From positions 13,308 through 77,307 of the forward strand of contig PCBG01000019.1 in the NCBI GenBank assembly GCA_002731315.1: a stretch of DNA of 64,000 nt. Reading direction: 5' to 3'. The notes beneath the pieces were generated by a model. That model was not told the DNA's origin. It made no database searches and saw only the letters and a list, made by a program, of their open reading frames with translations. This document shows positions 24,603-32,152 of the stretch, in pieces. This DNA is from Rhodospirillaceae bacterium. GTDB taxonomy: Bacteria; Pseudomonadota; Alphaproteobacteria; Puniceispirillales; Puniceispirillaceae. Numbering within the stretch: position 1 is the first letter of the stretch; every line of letters begins with the position of its first letter. A program made the position numbers and the translations under genes.

Positions 24603-26897
24603 ATGCCGCTAACGAGCACTCATTGGGGTACCTTTAGTATCGACAGACAGAATGGTCGGATCATCAAACTGACACCATTTCTCGATGATCCTGACCCGTC
24701 CGAGATTGGGCGTTCCCTGCCAGATCTTCTAGATCATCCTTCGCGTATAAAGCGGCCTGCTGTGCGCCGCGGCTGGCTTGATTTTGGACCAAGGCCAGCA
24801 AAAGGCGCACGGGGAAACGAACCTTTTGTTGAAGTCAGCTGGGATGAAGCTGAAAATCTAGTTGCTAGCGAATTAGACCGAGTGCGCAAAAATTTTGGTA
24901 ACAATGCGATTTATGGTGGCTCTTATGGATGGGCAAGTGCAGGTAGATTCCACCATGCTCAAAGCCAGCTTCACAGATTTCTGAATTGTATTGGCGGTTA
25001 CACAAGCTCCAAAAACACGTACAGCTTTGCTGCCGCAGAAGTAATTGTTCCCCATGTAATAGGCCTCGATTTTATCGAGCTACTGACTAAACACACATCA
25101 TGGAAATCGATATCGGATAATTGCGAGCTTTTCCTCGCCTTTGGCGGACTATCACTTGAAAATTCCCAGATGGGCAATGGTGGAGCTGGCAGGCATGTCC
25201 AACGAGAAGGATTTAACGCTGCGGTAGACGCTGGCGTTGAATTCATAAACATTTCACCTCGTGGGCTTGATCTTGAACCAGCCATGACAGCACAGCAACT
25301 GCATATCCGTCCCAATAGTGATACAGCGCTAATACTAGCTTTATGCCACACACTCCTGAAAGAAAACCTAGCCGATAAACATTTCCTGTCAGTTTATACG
25401 GTTGGTTATGAAAATTTTGCTGCTTATCTAGACGGCAAAACCGACGGTATTAAAAAAGATGCGAATTGGGCCAGCCAATTAACATCAATTCATCCGTCAG
25501 AGATCGAAGGTCTTGCTCGTCGGATTGCGAGAAAGAAGACACTTGTCTCTGTGAGTTGGTCCTTGAGCCGTCAGCAATATGGAGAACAACCATTCTGGGC
25601 AGCGATCTCGCTAGCATCCATGCTAGGCCAAATTGGTACCGCAGGTGGGGGTTTTGGCTTTGGTTACGGAGTATCCAACTATGTAGGTAATAATGTCCAA
25701 AAAGTGCCCTACGCGTCGCTACCACTGTTAGGAAATAAAGTTGAAGATTTCATCCCTGTTTCCAGAATAAGCGATATGCTGCTAAATCCTGATTCTGAAT
25801 TTGAATACAATGGGATGAAAGGAAAATACCCCGATATAAAAATTGTTTATTGGGCAGGTGGAAATCCCTTCCACCACCATCAAGATCTCAATCGCCTTCA
25901 GAAGGCTTGGCAAAGACCAGACACAGTTATCATTCAAGATTGGTGCTGGAACGCCACGGCAAAACATGCGGATATTGTGTTACCTTGTACAACCATGCTT
26001 GAACGCATTGATATCGGCATGACCCCGCGAGACCCCTACGTGATTTCAATGGTTAAAGGTGCTGAACCCGTTGGAGAGGCGCGTAATGATTACGACATTT
26101 TTTCCAGCATAGCGTGCGCAATGGGACTGAAAGATAAATTTTGCGAAGGACGCTCGACTGAAGATTGGTTGCGTTATTTGTGGAGCGAATCTTGTGTGAG
26201 AGCATTAGATGTCGGGGTAGAACTACCGAAATACGATGAGCTTGTAGAAAAAGAATACATAAGAATTGATAAGCCGAGTGAAGAACCAATTATGTTGGAG
26301 GCTTTCCGGTCTGATCCAAATAAAAACCCACTTTCTACCCCAAGCGGCAAAATTGAACTATTCTCGGAAAAAGTCAAAGGTTTTGACTACCCTGATTGTT
26401 TGGGTCATGCAACTTGGACGGAACCTGATGAGTGGATTGGCAATGCCACAAAAAAATATCCGCTGCATCTTCTTGGCAAACAACCACGTAATAAACTCCA
26501 TTCTCAATTAGACCCTGGCGAATATGCTTCAAGAGATAAGATTAGTGGGCACGAAGCTGTAGAAATTAGCCCCGATGACGCAGCTAAGCGTGAAATCAAA
26601 AACGGTGATATCGTTTGTTTGAGCAATGATCGTGGCACTTGTTTTGGCGGTGCTGTCATCACTCCAAATCTTATGCCAGGTGTAGTAATAATGAGCACCG
26701 GTGCTTGGTTCGACCCTTGTCCAGAAACGGGGGCCTGTAGACACGGAAACCCAAATATTCTCACATCGGATATCGGGACATCTAATTTAGCACAGGGCCC
26801 AGCAGCTCATACCTGTCTTGTTGAGGTGACACGATGCAGTGACGACAATCCACCCCGCTCCGCATTCAAGCCGCCTATTTTTCAACATCGAAATTGA
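24603..26897 (+). CDS. Cytoplasmic molybdopterin oxidoreductase of the BisC/TorA/DMSO-reductase group
   Basis: A protein of 764 residues with GGAGG upstream. The molybdopterin domain has YGGSYGWASAGRFHHAQSQL, where the Ser of WASAG is at the position of the Mo-ligand serine in DMSO/TMAO/biotin-sulfoxide reductases; VYWAGGNPFHHHQD and IIQDWCWNATAKHADIVLP follow, and the C-terminal MPT-binding domain has HLLGKQPRNKLHSQLD. No Fe-S Cys motif and no twin-arginine signal precede it, so it resembles BisC (cytoplasmic, S- or N-oxide reductase) more than TorA. Electron partner not seen. It is in AT-rich DNA flanked by tRNA fragments, suggesting acquisition. Confidence 0.88.
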   Translation: MPLTSTHWGTFSIDRQNGRIIKLTPFLDDPDPSEIGRSLPDLLDHPSRIKRPAVRRGWLDFGPRPAKGARGNEPFVEVSWDEAENLVASELDRVRKNFGNNAIYGGSYGWASAGRFHHAQSQLHRFLNCIGGYTSSKNTYSFAAAEVIVPHVIGLDFIELLTKHTSWKSISDNCELFLAFGGLSLENSQMGNGGAGRHVQREGFNAAVDAGVEFINISPRGLDLEPAMTAQQLHIRPNSDTALILALCHTLLKENLADKHFLSVYTVGYENFAAYLDGKTDGIKKDANWASQLTSIHPSEIEGLARRIARKKTLVSVSWSLSRQQYGEQPFWAAISLASMLGQIGTAGGGFGFGYGVSNYVGNNVQKVPYASLPLLGNKVEDFIPVSRISDMLLNPDSEFEYNGMKGKYPDIKIVYWAGGNPFHHHQDLNRLQKAWQRPDTVIIQDWCWNATAKHADIVLPCTTMLERIDIGMTPRDPYVISMVKGAEPVGEARNDYDIFSSIACAMGLKDKFCEGRSTEDWLRYLWSESCVRALDVGVELPKYDELVEKEYIRIDKPSEEPIMLEAFRSDPNKNPLSTPSGKIELFSEKVKGFDYPDCLGHATWTEPDEWIGNATKKYPLHLLGKQPRNKLHSQLDPGEYASRDKISGHEAVEISPDDAAKREIKNGDIVCLSNDRGTCFGGAVITPNLMPGVVIMSTGAWFDPCPETGACRHGNPNILTSDIGTSNLAQGPAAHTCLVEVTRCSDDNPPRSAFKPPIFQHRN

Positions 26898-26925
26898 TAG
26901 CTTTGTTCAAATCGATGTTGCTTAA

Positions 26926-27054
26926 ATGGATGTGGTTATCAAAGGCCTTTTGCCAACTGACCAGGGCAAGTCGGAACAGATCGTAAAGCAGGCAAAAGCG
27001 ATGTGTACCGTTGGCAACACATTGTATTGTGACATTACTACAGTTTTAGAATAG
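26926..27054 (+). pseudogene. C-terminal fragment of an OsmC/Ohr-family protein
   Basis: An open run of 42 residues (VVIKGLLPTDQGKSEQIVKQ, then AKAMCTVGNTLYCDITTVLE) has the order of the OsmC/Ohr C-terminus: a strand, a helix, the resolving-type Cys in a Cys-x3-N context, and a last strand. Intact members have about 140 residues, so two thirds are missing. No ribosome site is visible. It is most likely a leftover from recombination. Confidence 0.5.
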
Positions 27055-27139
27055 GTGCTGTTTGACACAGATTAGGCCAATTGCCCCAGCCTTTCGCGGG
27101 GTTTCACTTGAGCGCAGTCGACGAATTAGGAATTTTCTT

Positions 27140-27457
27140 ATGACAGACAAGACTTACTTATCAGTTGCCACGGCAACCTTCATGTCAGAGGGGGATTTTG
27201 AAGCCTTTAGGGCAAAAGCCACCACATTTAATTCCGAAAAAGCATTGGCCTATCTTAAAGAGAACGGCCAAAGGAACTTCTCCATCGTCAAAGCTGACGA
27301 TGACCAATCCGTCCGCGCTATGCTCATCTGGGAATATGAAAACCGAGAAGCTTGGCACCGTTGTCAGGAATTTTGGACTTCGTGGTTCAAGTACGAAGAT
27401 AATTACGTCGCGAAAGCTACCTTCGTTCGGGGTGAATGTCTTTTTGACTGGGACTAA
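27140..27457 (+). CDS. Small ferredoxin-fold (ABM/NIPSNAP-like) protein
   Basis: It encodes 105 residues from the ATG at 27140 with AGGA upstream; the open frame begins 26 codons earlier without support. The order of strand (TYLSVATATFMS), helix, strand (RAMLIWEYENREAWHRCQEF) and helix (WTSWFKYED) fits a dimeric alpha-beta barrel. No active-site residues can be named. It resembles the minus-strand neighbour at 27602 in size and in the motif Y/W-E-Y-x-(N/D)-x-E-A-x-x-(R/K)-C-Q, so the two are probably distant paralogues. Confidence 0.65.
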   Translation: MTDKTYLSVATATFMSEGDFEAFRAKATTFNSEKALAYLKENGQRNFSIVKADDDQSVRAMLIWEYENREAWHRCQEFWTSWFKYEDNYVAKATFVRGECLFDWD

Positions 27458-27521
27458 GGGTAACTTTTATTTTTCAAAGTAAACAAAATACACCTTTATT
27501 ACTTTTGTAATTGATTTCCAT

Positions 27522-27605
27522 TTATATGGCCCAGTTGAACAGACTTCCAGCGCACAGAAGCGTAGGCAGGGGCAGGATGGTGGTGGTGAGGATGAGGTGC
27601 ATCAT
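27522..27605 (-). CDS. Hydrophobic micro-ORF coupled to the 27606-27916 gene
   Basis: It encodes 27 residues beginning MMHLILTTTILPLPTLLC. The ATG overlaps the stop of the upstream gene (ATGA). The first ten residues and 20 bases of DNA match the micro-ORF at 27936-27992, indicating a duplication. The hydrophobic core is broken by prolines. It could be a small membrane peptide or a remnant. Confidence 0.35.
   Translation of the reverse strand: MMHLILTTTILPLPTLLCAGSLFNWAI
27574..27602. repeat. Imperfect direct repeat, copy 1
   Basis: This stretch matches 27964-27992 in 26 of 29 bases (core GTGGTGAGGATGAGGYGCAT). Both copies encode, on the minus strand, the start of a hydrophobic micro-ORF, and they flank the 27602-27916 gene. 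Confidence 0.7.
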
Positions 27606-27916
27606 GATTTTGAGATATGTTCCTCAAGAACAACGCCACGATATGCAGTTAGTTGCATTTCGATATCTCCAAAATCCGCTTCCATTTGCTTGAAGATTGG
27701 TTGGCATTTTTTGTAAGCCTCTGGATCAGAGTATTCAAACAACCAACCTAATTGGGATTTGCCCTGCTTATTCCAAATTTGCATGCTAGCCCACCGTATA
27801 AGGCCGTTGGCTTGCAAATCATCTAAATATTTAGCCCGCGCCACATTCCAACGGAATTTATACAACTCCATCTCTTTCTCAGACTTGAAAACACCTGAGG
27901 TGAAATTGATTAGCAA
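27602..27916 (-). CDS. Small ferredoxin-fold (ABM/NIPSNAP-like) protein
   Basis: It encodes 104 residues from a TTG with GGGAGGA close upstream. The pattern KFRWNVARAKYLDDLQANGL, IRWASMQIWNK, LGWLFEYSDPEAYKKCQPIF suggests the same dimeric alpha-beta barrel as the 27140 gene; the shared WLFEYSDPEAYKKCQ / LIWEYENREAWHRCQ stretch is the best evidence of kinship. Function unknown. Related hydrophobic micro-ORFs lie immediately before and after it on the same strand. Confidence 0.65.
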   Translation of the reverse strand: MLINFTSGVFKSEKEMELYKFRWNVARAKYLDDLQANGLIRWASMQIWNKQGKSQLGWLFEYSDPEAYKKCQPIFKQMEADFGDIEMQLTAYRGVVLEEHISKS

Positions 27917-27935
27917 TTTTTCCTCCCAAGATTCT

Positions 27936-27992
27936 CTACCACGCCAACAGCGCGAGCATCATCAGGATGATAGTGGTGAGGATGAGGCGCAT
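27936..27992 (-). CDS. Hydrophobic micro-ORF (18 residues) ahead of the 27602 gene
   Basis: It reads MRLILTTIILMMLALLAW, a clean single membrane helix, with AAGG eight bases upstream, and ends 19 bases before the TTG of the next gene. It may be a leader peptide or a small membrane protein. The same DNA motif recurs at 27574-27602 after that gene. Confidence 0.4.
   Translation of the reverse strand: MRLILTTIILMMLALLAW
27964..27992. repeat. Imperfect direct repeat, copy 2
   Basis: Second copy of the 29-base repeat described for 27574-27602; same orientation, about 390 bases apart. Confidence 0.7.
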
Positions 27993-28105
27993 GCATATAC
28001 CTTTTAAGCTTCACTTGGTGAGAGACTTTACAGCGATTCGAATAGCCGCATCAATAAAGCGTGGAAATAATATGTGTTCTGGACAACTTATCTGTACTTG
28101 TCCCC

Positions 28106-28131
28106 GTCCCCACCCGTAGGGTAGCGGGGAC
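28106..28131. repeat. Stable two-part hairpin in non-coding DNA
   Basis: GTCCCC-ACCC-GTA-GGGT-AGC-GGGGAC folds as a four-base inner stem on a six-base outer stem with a three-base bulge. No T-run follows on either strand, so it is not a clear terminator. Role unknown. Confidence 0.55.
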
Positions 28132-28255
28132 GTACCGGTTCGCAAAACTTATGGCCAGTCACGTGGATCTGTGACGGGTTAAGTCATTTCTCTGTTTGTC
28201 CAAACAAATTTCTCCTCACACACCACTTGTATTAATGTCATTTTCTGAAGGGTGA

Positions 28256-28340
28256 AATGGTGGGCGTGTCAGGGGTTGAACCTGTGACCCCTATGGTGTC
28301 AACGTAGTGCGCTCCCGCCGAGTCACACCAACGCCACCAG
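28256..28340 (-). pseudogene. Degenerate tRNA-Val copy
   Basis: It is closely similar to the intact tRNA-Val at 29290-29364 over the T-arm, anticodon and 3' acceptor side, including the ten or so bases beyond the 3' end (GAAATGGTGGGCGTG). The 5' side is disrupted: the acceptor 5' strand and D-arm do not pair, and the anticodon stem has a mismatch. It cannot be a functional tRNA. As the middle of three copies it supports repeated integration or duplication at this tRNA. Confidence 0.75.
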
Positions 28341-28597
28341 GTATAATAGAAATTTTTACTCATTAAATCATGGGCTTATCATTAAATTTATGTCTGACGT
28401 TGTGCTCTAGGACAGAGAGAAATTCCAGTAATTTCCCGTGAATATTAAGCGTGATTGTGACACCTGCGTGACAAGATCTGCGGCAAAAGCTGAGAAATTT
28501 ATGAGAAATTTCGTGGGCTCTTGTAAATGCATTTGAGTTAGAATTGTGGACGACTATCCTTGACTCAAAAGCATAGAATCAGTCAGAACGCGTGGTC
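28341..28597. other. AT-rich non-coding stretch
   Basis: I see no gene here. It contains only short A/T-rich repeats such as GAGAAATTTATGAGAAATTTC. It probably carries the promoter of the NTF2-like gene that follows. Confidence 0.4.
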
Positions 28598-28638
28598 CCC
28601 GGGCTTTTCGAAGGTGCCAAAAAGGCGAAAAGACCGGG
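28598..28638 (+). promoter_or_regulatory. 5'-UTR hairpin that contains the ribosome site of the next gene
   Basis: CCCGGGCTTTTCG pairs with CGAAAAGACCGGG (12 of 13 positions) around a 15-base loop. The right arm contains GGG of the GGGAG ribosome site placed at 28636-28640, directly before the TTG start at 28645. In the folded RNA the ribosome site would be partly hidden, which suggests translational control or protection. Inference from pairing only. Confidence 0.55.
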
Positions 28639-28644
28639 AGCCTC

Positions 28645-29055
28645 TTGAGTGCCGGGGACACGACGACATTGAGCCATCTCCAAAAACTAGTTTTGAATTA
28701 TTTTACGGGTGTTGATGAGGAAGACATAGATCTCATCCTTAGCACCCTTCACGAGAATTGCAGCTTCTCGGTCGAAACTCACGAGGTGAGCCTCAAAGGC
28801 CACGTTGAAATAACAGGAATGTTCAAGCTGCTTTGGTCAAAACACGTATTCGTGCTCCACGACAACTTCCACTTTGTTGAAGATGAGAATGGCGAGGATA
28901 TAGCCGTTCGCTTCCAAGTGACGAATAAGCTGTTTGATGAAACCTTAGTTCATAAGTCCAATTGCAACTTCTTTACCTCCAGGGGCGGAAAGTTCAACTC
29001 AATCAGGGTTTATATGTCTGGGGAAAACACCCTTAACAAGAAGACTAGCCAGTGA
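28645..29055 (+). CDS. NTF2-like / SnoaL-like protein
   Basis: It encodes 136 residues from a TTG start; GGGAG just upstream decides this start. The layout (helix VLNYFTGVDEEDIDLILSTL, strand SFSVETHEVSLKGHVEI, then HDNFHFVEDENGEDIAVRFQ and a final strand) is that of NTF2-like cone folds, about 130 residues long. Such domains bind or transform small hydrophobic molecules; no catalytic residues are evident. The start is preceded by a strong hairpin. It is in the AT-rich segment between two tRNA-Val copies. Confidence 0.65.
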   Translation: MSAGDTTTLSHLQKLVLNYFTGVDEEDIDLILSTLHENCSFSVETHEVSLKGHVEITGMFKLLWSKHVFVLHDNFHFVEDENGEDIAVRFQVTNKLFDETLVHKSNCNFFTSRGGKFNSIRVYMSGENTLNKKTSQ

Positions 29056-29232
29056 CCAATTAGAGGATTGATGTGTTGGTCAGTTTTTTGCGCATCTGCA
29101 CTCCGTCTGGAAATAAATGGGCGAGGGTATTCGCCGGCCAAAAATACCCGTTTCACATCTGCATTATGTCTGCACTATGTTTGCAAACTGCAGGCATTGC
29201 GATGATATGAGATAAAGCTGAAATATACAGGG

Positions 29233-29252
29233 ATGACGCTAGCAAGCGTCAT
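29233..29252. terminator. Short perfect hairpin next to tRNA-Val
   Basis: ATGACGCT-AGCA-AGCGTCAT, eight-base stem with a four-base loop, lies about 40 bases past the 3' end of the tRNA. The flanks are A/T-rich but there is no clean T-run, so a terminator role is only likely. Confidence 0.4.
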
Positions 29253-29289
29253 ATATATTTAATTCCAAGCATTTTTATGAAGGTGGAAA

Positions 29290-29364
<75 letters not shown>

Positions 29365-29540
29365 CATTTCGATGCGCCGCCAAAGCGCTCGGGAAGGCTG
29401 TAGTGATGCACCATGCGACGGCGTTTCGCAAGCCCTTTTTCCGCGCCTGGTGGCCCCTTTGAACGATGCCTTCCGCCGGCGCGCATCATGCCGCAGCAAT
29501 GCTGGTTGGGCGTCATTGCCAAGCATGTTAGTGTTTTGAG

Positions 29541-30632
29541 ATGGATACTACGGCGCCCGATTCCGCTGACATTGCGCAGCCCTTAACCGAACCTCCCGAA
29601 GCTGGAGCCTGTGCTGCTGCCAGCACAGATCTTGACAATCATGCTGGTGACCCCACCCTTACCGGCCTGGCACATACAAACCCACTTCTGCCCCATATCA
29701 TCATCAATGATCAGGTGCTTGACAATCCCGGCTACCAGCCGGTTGATCTTTATGGGCAGAGCGGCTTAACGCCTGTTGTGGCCTCATGCCCGCATGCCGG
29801 CCGCACCTATCCTGCCGCTATGATGCGCCTGACAGGACAGCCCGTAGCGAGGCTGCGCGGGCTTGAGGATTTTGGCGTGGACTGCCTTCTTGGCTCATTG
29901 CCAGCCACTGGCATATGCCTTCTTGTAAACCGACTTTCTCGAGCCTACCTCGATGTAAATCGTAACAGCGCTGCGCTTGACCTGAGCATGTTTGCCGATA
30001 CCGCAGCAACAACGTTGCCTTTTTCCGAAAAACACGCTGGACAAGATGATGGCGCGTCCGAAACGCTGAAAGCCATAGCACAAGCCATGCCGGATTTGCA
30101 TGTTCGCGCCGGCTACGGCCTACTGCCACGCCTAACAGCCACCCGTCAGCCAATCTATCGGGACCGGCTTCCTGTCGAAGAAGCACAGCGCCGGATCAAC
30201 GCCATCCACACACCTTATCATGCCGCCTTGATTGACCTTTTGCTTAAGGCGCAAACGAGGTTTGGTCGTGCGTTGCTGGTCGATTTTCACTCCATGCCAG
30301 CCCATGACCGCCGGAACACCCGCCTGCCCGATATTGTGCTGGGTGATGGTGGTGGTACGACCATCAGCAGGGATACAGGGGCAGCGATCGCAAAGCATCT
30401 ATCCGCAACTGGGCTGACGGTTGGCTGGAACCACCCCTATGCGGGTGGCCACATCACCCGCAATTATGGCGATGCGCGTAGCACCCAACAGTCATTGCAG
30501 ATCGAAATCAACCGTGATCTCTATATGGATGGATCGGCGAGGCTCGACATCGACAAAAGTATCAAGCTTGCCGAAGTCATCGGCGGTCTTGGCAAGTTCA
30601 TTGTCAAGATTCTAATGTCTCCGACGCATTGA
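29541..30632 (+). CDS. N-formylglutamate amidohydrolase family protein
   Basis: A protein of 363 residues, with about 75 N-terminal residues before the conserved domain. Domain features are VVASCPHAGRTYP, RAYLDVNRN, LVDFHSMP and WNHPYAGGHITRNYG, which carry the metal-binding His/Asp/Glu set of the family. HutG-type members release formate from N-formyl-L-glutamate in histidine breakdown; others act on related formyl or acyl amino acids. No other hut genes are nearby, so the substrate is open. The gene is convergent with der. Confidence 0.88.
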   Translation: MDTTAPDSADIAQPLTEPPEAGACAAASTDLDNHAGDPTLTGLAHTNPLLPHIIINDQVLDNPGYQPVDLYGQSGLTPVVASCPHAGRTYPAAMMRLTGQPVARLRGLEDFGVDCLLGSLPATGICLLVNRLSRAYLDVNRNSAALDLSMFADTAATTLPFSEKHAGQDDGASETLKAIAQAMPDLHVRAGYGLLPRLTATRQPIYRDRLPVEEAQRRINAIHTPYHAALIDLLLKAQTRFGRALLVDFHSMPAHDRRNTRLPDIVLGDGGGTTISRDTGAAIAKHLSATGLTVGWNHPYAGGHITRNYGDARSTQQSLQIEINRDLYMDGSARLDIDKSIKLAEVIGGLGKFIVKILMSPTH

Positions 30633-30637
30633 ATTGA

Positions 30638-32077
30638 TCAGCGCCGGCGTGCTTTTTGCGCATAGGGGTTGTTGCCCTTACGCATCACCATCCGTACCGG
30701 TATCCCCCAGAGGCCAAAATCTGTCCGCAAGCCCGTCGTCAGATAGCGCAGATAGCTTTCCGGCAAATCCGACGGTCGGCTGACAAAGAGCGCGAATGTA
30801 GGCGGCCGCGTCTTGACCTGCGTCATATAGCGAATGCGCAGCCGACGTCCTTCAACCAGTGGTGGCGGGGGCGCCTCGAGCATGCCTTCAAGCCAGCGAT
30901 TGAGCCGCCCTGTCGAAATGCGGGTGTTCCAAATCCCATACATTTCGTTGGCAGCCTTCATCATCTTGTCAAAGCCACGGCCGTGAAGACCGGACAGTGA
31001 GACTACCGGCACGCCTCGCAGCTGTGTTAGCGACGTTTCAAGCCGGTCATCAATCTGCTTTATTGCTGCCTGACGGTTGCGCACCGCATCCCATTTATTT
31101 GCGCCAATGACAATGGCGCGGCCCTCCTCTGCAATCCAGCGCGCAATGGCCAAGTCTTGCTTGTGCACTTCCTCGGTGGAATCAATCAGCAGAACACAGA
31201 GATGCGCATACTGGATGGCGCGCAATGCGTCACCAACCATCAGCTGTTCAACCTTGTCGTTAATGCGCGCCCGTCTGCGCATGCCAGCCGTATCTACCAG
31301 CTGATAGGATTTACCCTTCCATTTAAAAGGCAGTTCAATGGCATCGCGAGTAATGCCAGCCTCTGGCCCGGTCAGCAGCCGGTCTTCGCCAAGCAATTTG
31401 TTGATCAGAGTCGATTTGCCCATGTTCGGCCGTCCGACAATGGCGATGCGCATCTGCAGTGCTGTCATTTCATCCTGCCAGACATCGACCGGATTGCCAT
31501 CTGTATCCAGCGGCGCCACTACCTCATCATCGCCAGCACTATCATCTCCCGCCAGAGGACTATCCAGCACATCGACCCCTAACCTTTCGGCAGCGACCAG
31601 AATAGCATCATGCAGGTCGACAAGCCCTTCACCATGGACGGCCGAAATCGGCACTGGTTCCCCAAAGCCAAGGCCCCAAGCTTCGGCAAGACCACTAGCA
31701 CCGGCACGCCCCTCACATTTATTAGCCAGAACGACAACATGCGCACCGCCACGCCGTATCTGTTCGGCAAAGAACTTGTCAGTTGGGGTTATGCCGACAC
31801 GTGCATCGATCACAAGAAGGGTGATATCCGCCTCGATAATGGCACGCTCGGTCTGGCGGCGCATGCGGTCTTCCAGAGATCCGCTGGCGGCTTCTTCAAG
31901 GCCAGCCGTATCAATAACCCGAAAGCGCAGTTCAGCAAGGCTTGCATCTCCTTCCCGTCGGTCACGCGTGATGCCAGGCTGGTCATTAACAATTGCGTGC
32001 TGGCGTCCGACAAGCCGATTAAACAGCGTCGATTTGCCAACATTTGGACGACCGACAATGGCAAGCGTTGCTTTCAT
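30638..32077 (-). CDS. der: Ribosome-assembly GTPase Der (EngA)
   Basis: A protein of 479 residues from the ATG at 32077 (MKATLAIVGRPNVGKST); the GTG three codons earlier is not needed. Two tandem G domains are visible, each with its P-loop (GRPNVGKST, GRPNMGKST), DxxG (DTAGLEE, DTAGMRR) and NKC/NKWD guanine motif, followed by the KH-like C-terminal domain (RTDFGLWGIPVRMVMRKG). Der is essential for 50S subunit maturation. It lies downstream of bamB, an order common in proteobacteria. Confidence 0.97.
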   Translation of the reverse strand: MKATLAIVGRPNVGKSTLFNRLVGRQHAIVNDQPGITRDRREGDASLAELRFRVIDTAGLEEAASGSLEDRMRRQTERAIIEADITLLVIDARVGITPTDKFFAEQIRRGGAHVVVLANKCEGRAGASGLAEAWGLGFGEPVPISAVHGEGLVDLHDAILVAAERLGVDVLDSPLAGDDSAGDDEVVAPLDTDGNPVDVWQDEMTALQMRIAIVGRPNMGKSTLINKLLGEDRLLTGPEAGITRDAIELPFKWKGKSYQLVDTAGMRRRARINDKVEQLMVGDALRAIQYAHLCVLLIDSTEEVHKQDLAIARWIAEEGRAIVIGANKWDAVRNRQAAIKQIDDRLETSLTQLRGVPVVSLSGLHGRGFDKMMKAANEMYGIWNTRISTGRLNRWLEGMLEAPPPPLVEGRRLRIRYMTQVKTRPPTFALFVSRPSDLPESYLRYLTTGLRTDFGLWGIPVRMVMRKGNNPYAQKARRR

Positions 32078-32152
32078 CGCAAACACACCGCTTTCTGAAA
32101 CAAAAATAGAGTCAGAGACAAAAGATTGACCGCCCCTTACCCAGTCACAAGA

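Noticed and set aside
28256..28340. Second functional tRNA-Val
   Set aside because: The acceptor and D-arm 5' sides do not pair and the anticodon stem is mismatched.
31338..32129. 263-codon open frame on the plus strand
   Set aside because: It is antisense to der, low in complexity (Ser/Arg/Pro-rich) and without a ribosome site.
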